Source: Lachnospiraceae bacterium (GTDB taxonomy: Bacteria > Bacillota_A > Clostridia > Lachnospirales > Lachnospiraceae). Taken from it: a stretch of DNA of 19,501 nt. A program made the translations under genes and the position numbers. The notes beneath the pieces are model-generated. The model had not been told where the DNA came from. It ran no database searches and saw nothing but the letters and a program-made list of their open reading frames with translations. This document shows, one piece after another, positions 14,123 to 19,501 of this stretch (positions are counted from its first letter, which is position 1; each line of letters opens with the position of its first letter). The DNA is taken from positions 1 through 19,501 of the forward strand of contig VSOD01000023.1 of the NCBI GenBank assembly GCA_009774655.1. Reading direction: 5' to 3'.

Positions 14123-14131
14123 ATTGTAGCA
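14123..14131 (-). promoter_or_regulatory. Extended -10 promoter of the kinase operon
   Basis: On the minus strand TGCTACAAT (plus 14123-14131) fits an extended -10; the region 17 bases upstream (tagaat) is a poor -35. The start would be near 14116, only about 5 bases before ATG 14111, which favours a downstream start codon for the kinase. Confidence 0.45.
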
Positions 14132-14153
14132 TATTCATCGTCAACATTCTATA

Positions 14154-14247
14154 GGTAACGACATTGGAAATTTCGCTTTCGGCTCTCCAGGGGCTTCCGT
14201 ATATGGCTTTGGCAGGCGCCGAAGCTGAAATATGTTATGTCATTACC
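14154..14247. repeat. Long imperfect inverted repeat (30-base arms)
   Basis: The left arm 14154-14183 (starting ggtaacgacatt) and right arm 14218-14247 (ending atgtcattacc) match in inverse orientation at 23 of 30 positions, with the inner 34 bases also G/C-rich. The whole can fold as one long stem. It lies between the divergent kinase and ytaF promoters. No T run follows on either strand, so it does not look like a terminator. It could be a small palindromic repeat unit (MITE/REP-like), a processed RNA structure or a regulatory site. Confidence 0.55.
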
Positions 14248-14316
14248 CGTACTGCCAGTAACCTTTTTGGCAAAATCAGATAAAATATAGTAATTGACAC
14301 AGAGGTATTTTCCTTC

Positions 14317-14952
14317 ATGTCCACCATACCTGTTTCCCTGTTCCTTTTCCTCACTGCCGTATCCATAGACTCCCTGACGGCCGGGCTGACCTACGGTACA
14401 CAGCGGGTAAAGATCCGGCCTTTCGCCTACCTGATCCTCACTTTTATCCCGGCCCTCTTTATCACACTGGCCAACCACATCGGCTCCTGGCTCTTCGTCC
14501 TTCTGCCGGAAACCGTACTGCCCTTTTTGTCTTTCACGCTGCTTCTGCTGCTGGGCTTAAGCAAGCTGACCGAAAGCCTGCTCAGACTGCTGGCGCGCCG
14601 ATGCCCCAGTCTCACAAGAAACTGGGGCCTTAAGATCAAACAGATCAATATTATATTTACCGTATATCTTTCCCCCGAGGATGCCAATCAGGAGGATCTG
14701 CTGTTTCTGAGCGCAAAAGAAGCGCTGCTGTTATCGCTGGCCCTCTCTCTGGACAGCGTCCTGGCGGGGATGGCGTTCAGTGCCGGACCGCTTCCCGGAC
14801 TCCCGCTCTTTTTGATGGCGGCCCTCTTTAACCTGCTTCTCTTCACCGTCGGCTACAGTCTCGGCCATCTGGCCTCCTGTGTGCTCCACGTCGATCTGTC
14901 CTGGCTCAGCGGCCTGTTTCTCCTCCTCTTAGCGCTGCAGTCTCTGCTGTAA
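14317..14952 (+). CDS. ytaF: YtaF-type (MntP-like) membrane protein, putative metal transporter
   Basis: The 211-residue protein has six predicted transmembrane helices in two halves. Each half starts with an acidic S-x-D-S motif: AVSIDSLTAGLTYGTQ near the N-terminus and LALSLDSVLAGMAF in the middle. This is the pattern of the MntP manganese exporter superfamily, and the sequence is closest by eye to the sporulation protein YtaF of Firmicutes. A hydrophilic loop with LSPEDANQEDLL lies between the halves. ATG 14317 has gagg 11 bases upstream, a slightly long spacing. Its last 47 bases overlap the 3' end of the convergent Ca2+-ATPase gene. Whether it moves manganese or another ion cannot be read from the sequence. 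Confidence 0.85.
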   Translation: MSTIPVSLFLFLTAVSIDSLTAGLTYGTQRVKIRPFAYLILTFIPALFITLANHIGSWLFVLLPETVLPFLSFTLLLLLGLSKLTESLLRLLARRCPSLTRNWGLKIKQINIIFTVYLSPEDANQEDLLFLSAKEALLLSLALSLDSVLAGMAFSAGPLPGLPLFLMAALFNLLLFTVGYSLGHLASCVLHVDLSWLSGLFLLLLALQSLL

Positions 14953-17674
14953 ACGAACTTTCTTCTGCACTGCGTGCCCCTTCTTCTTCCCGGTAACGGT
15001 TTCCGTATCCGATCGCCACAAGCAGCTCATGTACGATCAGCGGGGTGGCGGACAGTGCGATCAGCTGCCCCCACTCCATAAGGCTTAACCGTACCGTGCC
15101 GAAGAGCCTGATCAACGGCCCGATCTCCGTCACCGCCGCCTGCAGCGCGATTCCGATCAGAAAAGCTCCGATCATATAAGGATTGTTCCTGTGATTCATC
15201 TTAAAAACGGAACGGTTCACATCCCGCATACCAATAGCGTGGAACAGCTGACTGATGCCCAAAACCGTAAAGGCGTGGGTCTGCGCCTTAGCCAGCACCG
15301 CGGAAATCCGCAGCCCTTCTATGACATTATGTAAACTTACCGGAAGTCCTTCGGCCACGATACGGTCATAGGGCACTTTCAGGAACGCCGCCAGACTCAC
15401 CCCGCCGATTACCAGTCCGTAACAGATCACACAGAGCAGACCGCCTCTTGCAAACAGCGAATCGCCTTTTCTGCGGGGTTTCTCCCGCATCAGTCCTTCG
15501 CTGTCATTGTCATCCACACCCAGCGCCAGCGCCGGCAGGGAATCCGTGATCAGATTGATCCAGAGGATGAAACTGGCTTTCAGCGGACTGGGCAGTCCCG
15601 CCACGATGGTGACCAGCATTGTCATGATCTCTCCAAGGTTGGAGGAGAGCAGAAACAGCACGGATTTCCGGATATTCTCATAGATGCCCCTTCCTTCCCT
15701 GATCGCCGTATGGATGGTGGCAAAATTATCATCCATCAGCACGAAGTCCGCCGCACCGCGGGCCACGTCGGTACCGTTCATCCCCATGGCGATGCCGATA
15801 TCCGCCGCCTGCAGGGAGGGCGCGTCGTTGACCCCGTCTCCTGTCATGGCCACCGTCTTGCCCAGTGTCCGGTATCCCTCCACGATCCGCACCTTATGTT
15901 CCGGCGTGACTCTGGCAAAGACCCGCAGTTCCTTAAGCCGCTGCAGAAAGCTGTGTTCTTTCAGATGGTCAAGCTCCCGTCCCGTGATACACTGCTCCGG
16001 CCGGCTGGCTATGCCCAGTTCCTTTGCGATGGAAAAAGCCGTATCCGGATGATCCCCCGTGATCATCACCGTGGCTACCCCTGCCCGGGCGAAATCCGCC
16101 ACCGCCTGTACCGCCTCCTGTCTGACAGGATCCTGCATACTGACCAGCCCGAGAAAGACCATGTCCTTCTCCGCCATACCGCCCTGCGGATCCATCGCCA
16201 GCCCCATCACGCGTCTGCCTTCCGCCATCAGGCTGCCCTGCACTCTGGTGATCGCCGCCCTGTCTGTCTGCGTCAGCTCACACAGCCTGCCCTGCCTGTA
16301 GATCCGGCTGCAGCCTTCCAGAATCCGCTCCGCCGCCCCCTTGGAGTAAGCCACGGTCTCCGGCCCCTGCCGGTGCACCGTCGTCATCATCTTGCGGGCG
16401 GAATCAAATCCCCGCTCCGCCGTCCGCGGATACCGTGCCCGCAGCGCTTCCAGATTCACGCCGCAGTCCCGCGCCATATAGAGCAGCGCCAGTTCCGTCG
16501 GATCGCCCAGTTTCTCTTCCCCTTTCAGCATACCGTCATTGCACAGCACACTGCCCGTCAGAAAATGACTCTCCGCACTGTCCGGCGCCATTTTCTGCCC
16601 TGCCCCTGCAAAAAGTGTGCAAAGCTGCTCCCGTCCGCTCAGTTTTCCCTCCAGATAGCACTCTGTCACCGTCATCTTATTCTGTGTGAGTGTCCCTGTC
16701 TTATCGGAACAGACCACTTCCACAGCCCCCAGTGTCTCCACAGAAGAGAGCTTGCGCACGATCGTTTTCGCCCGCACCATCCGGGATACGCTCAGCGCCA
16801 GCACGATCGTCACGATCGCGGGCAGCCCCTCCGGCACGGCCGCCACCGCAAGCGAGACCGAAGTCAAAAGCATCTCCCCCACATCCCGCTTCTGCAGCAC
16901 CGCCACCACAAACAGGAAGATACAGATACCGACCGCCAGCGCACTCAACAGCTTCCCCAGCTCTCCCAGCTTGACCTGCAGCGGCGTCAGTTTCTCCTTC
17001 CCCTCGTGCAGCATACCCGCAATGTGGCCGATCCTGGTATCCATACCGGTGGCTGTGACTACACCCATGCCCCTGCCTTTCGTCACATAGGTGGACATAT
17101 ACGCCATGTTCATGCAGCTGTTGTCGCCGGACGCCTCCACCACATGCTCCGCTTCTTTTTCCACCGGAACAGACTCTCCTGTAAGGGTAGACTCTTCTAC
17201 GCAAACCCCGTTAGTCTCTATAAGTCTCAGATCGGCCGGCACCATATTTCCGGCCTCCAGCAGCACGATGTCCCCCTGCACCAACTCCTCCGCAGCAATC
17301 TTTGTGCGTTCCCCTTCCCGCAGCACGACGGCCTGCGGGGAAGAAATCTTCTTAAGCGCCTCCACAGCCTTCCCCGCTTTTCCCTCCTGTATAATACCCA
17401 CTGCCGCATTCAATACCACCACCGTGACAATGATGACGGCGTCTCCCAGCTCATGCAGCATGAGCGAGATCGCCATCGCCACCACAAGGATCAGGATCAG
17501 CGGATCGTTCAGCTGCTCGGCGATCATCTGCCCCAGGCTCTTCTGCTCCTGACTTTCCAGCCTGTTGGCCCCGTATTTTGCCCTGCGCTCCATCGCCTCT
17601 CTGCGCGTAAGGCCCTTATCCTTGTCCGTCTCAAGCATACGAAGCGTGTCCGCTGCCGTCTTCATCTCATACAT
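14906..17674 (-). CDS. P2-type calcium-transporting ATPase
   Basis: The 922-residue protein has the full set of P-type ATPase signatures: TGES (165-168) in the actuator domain, PEGLP (281-285) in the fourth membrane helix, the phosphorylated Asp324 in CSDKTGTLT, KGAAE for nucleotide binding, and MTGDGVNDAP in the hinge. Ion-site residues of SERCA-like pumps are seen in helix 4 (VAAVPEGLP), helix 5 (SSNLGE) and helix 6 (INLITDSLPALALGVD), which fits Ca2+ export. About ten membrane helices are expected. ATG 17674 has ggagg 8 bases upstream. The acidic C-terminal tail is encoded on the strand opposite the end of ytaF (47-base overlap). It follows the greA-type gene by 130 bases with no clear terminator and may be partly cotranscribed. 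Confidence 0.95.
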   Translation of the reverse strand: MYEMKTAADTLRMLETDKDKGLTRREAMERRAKYGANRLESQEQKSLGQMIAEQLNDPLILILVVAMAISLMLHELGDAVIIVTVVVLNAAVGIIQEGKAGKAVEALKKISSPQAVVLREGERTKIAAEELVQGDIVLLEAGNMVPADLRLIETNGVCVEESTLTGESVPVEKEAEHVVEASGDNSCMNMAYMSTYVTKGRGMGVVTATGMDTRIGHIAGMLHEGKEKLTPLQVKLGELGKLLSALAVGICIFLFVVAVLQKRDVGEMLLTSVSLAVAAVPEGLPAIVTIVLALSVSRMVRAKTIVRKLSSVETLGAVEVVCSDKTGTLTQNKMTVTECYLEGKLSGREQLCTLFAGAGQKMAPDSAESHFLTGSVLCNDGMLKGEEKLGDPTELALLYMARDCGVNLEALRARYPRTAERGFDSARKMMTTVHRQGPETVAYSKGAAERILEGCSRIYRQGRLCELTQTDRAAITRVQGSLMAEGRRVMGLAMDPQGGMAEKDMVFLGLVSMQDPVRQEAVQAVADFARAGVATVMITGDHPDTAFSIAKELGIASRPEQCITGRELDHLKEHSFLQRLKELRVFARVTPEHKVRIVEGYRTLGKTVAMTGDGVNDAPSLQAADIGIAMGMNGTDVARGAADFVLMDDNFATIHTAIREGRGIYENIRKSVLFLLSSNLGEIMTMLVTIVAGLPSPLKASFILWINLITDSLPALALGVDDNDSEGLMREKPRRKGDSLFARGGLLCVICYGLVIGGVSLAAFLKVPYDRIVAEGLPVSLHNVIEGLRISAVLAKAQTHAFTVLGISQLFHAIGMRDVNRSVFKMNHRNNPYMIGAFLIGIALQAAVTEIGPLIRLFGTVRLSLMEWGQLIALSATPLIVHELLVAIGYGNRYREEEGARSAEESSFTAETAALRGGETGR

Positions 17675-17804
17675 GCAATTACCCTCCTGCGATCATCGGA
17701 ATGCTTGTCACATCTTTCTAAGATATATGCGCAGAAGGGCTTATTTATGCCTCGTCTAATCTGACCTGTATTCCATTTTCACAGGCGGCTTTGCGGACAC
17801 CGCA

Positions 17805-18308
17805 TTAAAAACTCCGCAGCCTGTCGCTCCCGTCGTCCACGGTATTTTCTATGGACTTTACTACTACGTAGTAGCCAAATCCCGGATTCACCTCGACATA
17901 GACCCGGTCTCCTGCTTTATGCCCAAGCAGCGCCTTTCCAAGCGGCGATTCCGTGCTGATCAGCCCCTCCAGAGAATTGCCGCGCACCGTCGTTACCAGC
18001 TTATACTTTTCCACCAGGTCATCGTCCTCGAAATAGACCTCCACCGTATTGTTCATACCGACCTCGTCCTCCGCCGACTCATCGGACACGATCACCGCCG
18101 TTCTGATCATCCGCTCCAGATAACGGATCCGGCTCTCGTTCTGGTTCTTCACCTTCTTGGCCGCATGATACTCGAAATTCTCACTCAGATCGCCGTGCGC
18201 CCGCGCCGTCTTCACATCTTCCAGCGCCTCCCTGCGCACCACCAGTTTGCGGTATTCGATCTCTTCCTCCATCTTCCTGATATCCTGCCTTGTCAGCTCA
18301 TTGTGCAT
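17805..18308 (-). CDS. greA: GreA/GreB-family transcription elongation factor
   Basis: The 167-residue product has an N-terminal coiled coil with the signature HGDLSENFEYHAAKK, whose acidic tip residues enter the RNA polymerase secondary channel and stimulate cleavage of backtracked RNA. A C-terminal FKBP-like domain follows (VEVYFEDDDLVEKYKLV, GLISTESPLGKALLGHKAGDRVYVEV). ATG 18308 is chosen because the homologous region begins with MHNELTRQDI and aggaag lies directly upstream; the longer frame adds residues without family resemblance. The gene has its own promoter and a leader of about 100 bases containing a 12-bp hairpin. The exact class within the Gre family is not certain, as Clostridia carry several paralogues. 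Confidence 0.92.
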   Translation of the reverse strand: MHNELTRQDIRKMEEEIEYRKLVVRREALEDVKTARAHGDLSENFEYHAAKKVKNQNESRIRYLERMIRTAVIVSDESAEDEVGMNNTVEVYFEDDDLVEKYKLVTTVRGNSLEGLISTESPLGKALLGHKAGDRVYVEVNPGFGYYVVVKSIENTVDDGSDRLRSF

Positions 18309-18355
18309 CTTCCTGTTACCCCTTTCTGCCCGGCCGCAGCCCGCGCCGCCTGCAC

Positions 18356-18393
18356 GCGAAAAGAGACAGTCAGCTGCCACCGTCTCTTTTCGC
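18356..18393 (-). promoter_or_regulatory. 12-bp hairpin in the greA leader
   Basis: gcgaaaagagac (18356-18367) and gtctcttttcgc (18382-18393) are perfect inverted repeats around a 14-base loop. The hairpin begins about 14 bases after the predicted transcription start and ends some 48 bases before the greA start codon. No T run follows, so it is not a classic terminator; a pausing or stability element is possible. Confidence 0.55.
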
Positions 18394-18413
18394 TATCCAT
18401 GTATCTGTATTTG

Positions 18414-18442
18414 ATTATAATGCAGGTTCCTCCGGTACGCAA
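18414..18442 (-). promoter_or_regulatory. Sigma-A promoter of the greA-type gene
   Basis: On the minus strand TTGCGT (plus 18437-18442) and TATAAT (plus 18414-18419) are separated by exactly 17 bases. Transcription would start near 18407. Confidence 0.75.
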
Positions 18443-18832
18443 CAGTGAATCAGCAGAATCGTTTACGCCTGCCGTCCAACCGGGAACTTCCCGCTTTTGG
18501 GCAGATTCCTGTCATTTCCGCAAACTTTTTCAGCCACGACTCTCCCGTTTCCCTGCACATTGGCATTCTGCCTTGTACCTTCGGATGCTGTTGCCTCTGC
18601 CGCCTTTTTCTGCGGGTAGAACTGTCCGGCACTGCTCCTGTTGTACTTATTCATTGGTACATTGTTCTGGATTCTTTATCTGCCAAAAGCCTGCTCTCGA
18701 TCGTCTCTCCGCCATATACTGATAATACGAGCCAGCCTGCAAAAAAGTTTCATTTAGATTCCTTTGGCCCAATTTACGTGTTTACGCGGACTTTGCCAAA
18801 GCAAAGTCCTGAGCCGAATTGTTACTCAGCTA
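18443..18832. other. Intergenic region without a convincing gene
   Basis: About 390 bases lie between the greA promoter and the next gene. A 63-codon minus-strand frame (18654 to 18463) is Gly/Asn/Lys/Arg-rich with almost no hydrophobic residues and no ribosome binding site; it may be chance, though a small disordered protein is not excluded. A perfect hairpin ggactttgc/gcaaagtcc lies at 18788-18809, about 25 bases after the stop of the uncharacterised gene at 18833. It lacks a T run on the minus strand, so termination there is uncertain. Nothing else was recognised. Confidence 0.4.
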
Positions 18833-19432
18833 TCATTCAATCTTATCCGAGATTTCATCCGCATATGCGTCAGCCCATTTGTCCAGCTCTTCCTCGTACT
18901 GCCGCTCCAGCTCCTCCAGCTTACGCTCTATCTCCTCCGAATATACTTCCGCATTGATATTGCCCATAAACGCATTGATGAACGCGTCGTCCAGATGCAG
19001 CCTCCATCGCCCGTCCTCCAGAAAAGCTGTGGCAGTGACCTGGCAGGTGAACAGGTCTTCCTCATCGCATTCCTCCACCACCGCCAGCAGCCCTTCTTCC
19101 TCGTCCATGATGTTCACAAGGTCATGAAACAGCTGGCCGATCCCCACTCCTTCGCCGGCCAACATATCGCCCAAGAGCGTAAGCTCATATTTTCCCATCA
19201 CATTCGTCATGTCCAGATTGGTGATCGTCATGTCGATCCAAGCCCGGTCTTTCTCTTCCCTGACCTCCCCGATCTCCCAGGTCAGGTGCTCCGTCATTCT
19301 CTCGGCCAGTCTGTGGTTGAACTCATATTTTTTCTTCGCTTTCCTAAATCGTGTACCTGGCTGGAGCAATTCATTAAACACCCGGTACTCCCGCTCTACG
19401 GGAATCCCGATCCAACTGTGATAAGTCCCCAC
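18833..19432 (-). CDS. Uncharacterised acidic protein, possibly NTF2-like, 5' end uncertain
   Basis: I do not recognise the family with certainty. The 199-residue frame from GTG 19432 begins GTYHSWIGIPV, continues with a mixed alpha/beta body (HLTWEIGEVREEKDRAWIDMTITNLDM..., CQVTATAFLEDGRWRLHLDDAFINAFMGN) and ends in a long charged coiled coil (EEIERKLEELERQYEEELDKW). The body resembles NTF2-like ligand-binding or lipoprotein domains of Lachnospiraceae. The frame is open further upstream to a stop at 19490-19492 and the extra part (KELDLERFNACTDNY) reads like protein, but it holds no ATG, GTG or TTG. The true start, and any signal peptide, may therefore be lost to a frameshift or lie beyond the window edge. 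Confidence 0.6.
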   Translation of the reverse strand: MGTYHSWIGIPVEREYRVFNELLQPGTRFRKAKKKYEFNHRLAERMTEHLTWEIGEVREEKDRAWIDMTITNLDMTNVMGKYELTLLGDMLAGEGVGIGQLFHDLVNIMDEEEGLLAVVEECDEEDLFTCQVTATAFLEDGRWRLHLDDAFINAFMGNINAEVYSEEIERKLEELERQYEEELDKWADAYADEISDKIE

Positions 19433-19501
19433 ATAATTATCCGTGCAGGCATTGAACCGTTCAAGATCCAGCTCCTTTAAACATGTCTCTTATAAACATC
19501 T

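Noticed and set aside
14150..14316. Manganese (yybP-ykoY) riboswitch upstream of the MntP-like ytaF gene
   Set aside because: The functional context suggested it, but I could not find the conserved core of that riboswitch; the region is mainly an inverted repeat.
15710..17764. Very long plus-strand open frame (684 codons) opposite the Ca2+-ATPase gene
   Set aside because: It is fully antisense to a gene with all P-type ATPase motifs, is rich in H, R, P and Q, and has no family resemblance or ribosome binding site.
18445..18957. Plus-strand open frame of 170 codons
   Set aside because: It runs antisense into the gene ending at 18833 and has no ribosome binding site or recognisable motif.
1..19501. 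CRISPR arrays, tRNA or rRNA genes
   Set aside because: No regularly spaced direct repeats, cloverleaf patterns or conserved rRNA segments were seen on either strand.

Overview
The window looks like a chromosome segment from a Clostridia-type Firmicute, most likely Lachnospiraceae. The evidence is the set of gene families (YerC/TrpR-like regulator, NiaR, YtaF, DUF1836, DUF3842, a cytoplasmic BMP-family protein, a GreA-type factor), strong GGAGG ribosome binding sites and consensus sigma-A promoters. No tRNA, rRNA or CRISPR array was seen.

Positions 1 to about 2780 are visibly more AT-rich and read as the end of an integrated mobile element. In order they hold the 3' end of a DUF4352-type protein, a broken HicB-like (DUF1902) antitoxin remnant, a Uma2-family nuclease gene with an apparent 1-base frameshift near its end, a candidate type I toxin-antitoxin locus, a hairpin-rich leader, and a large serine recombinase. 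The toxin candidate is a 31-residue membrane peptide on the minus strand; a convergent ~75-nt RNA could pair with its start codon. The recombinase stop codon is directly followed by the headless 3' part of an ABC-transporter substrate-binding protein gene (NMT1/SsuA type). The element therefore appears to have inserted into that gene, with its right junction near 2780-2795.

From 2783 on the DNA looks like GC-richer host chromosome. Positions 3267-4650 (minus) hold a TRIC/UPF0126 membrane protein and a DUF1836 protein. Positions 4912-7746 hold small regulatory and housekeeping genes: a yerC-like regulator (+), a degenerate M23/LytM protein (-), niaR (-), a cold-shock protein (+), and a DUF3842 protein (+) preceded by a leader with its own terminator.

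Positions 7741-14111 form one minus-strand block read from right to left: a soluble hybrid histidine kinase, an HD-GYP-like protein, a cytoplasmic protein joining a ParB-like region to a BMP/PnrA-type ligand-binding domain, and a metallophosphoesterase whose start lies 1 base after the preceding stop. None of these proteins has a visible membrane segment or signal peptide. I infer an intracellular ligand-sensing and signalling cluster.

Positions 14154-19432 contain a long imperfect inverted repeat, ytaF (+), a P2-type Ca2+-ATPase (-) whose 3' end overlaps ytaF by 47 bases, a greA-type gene (-) with a hairpin leader, and an uncharacterised acidic protein (-) whose 5' end is uncertain.
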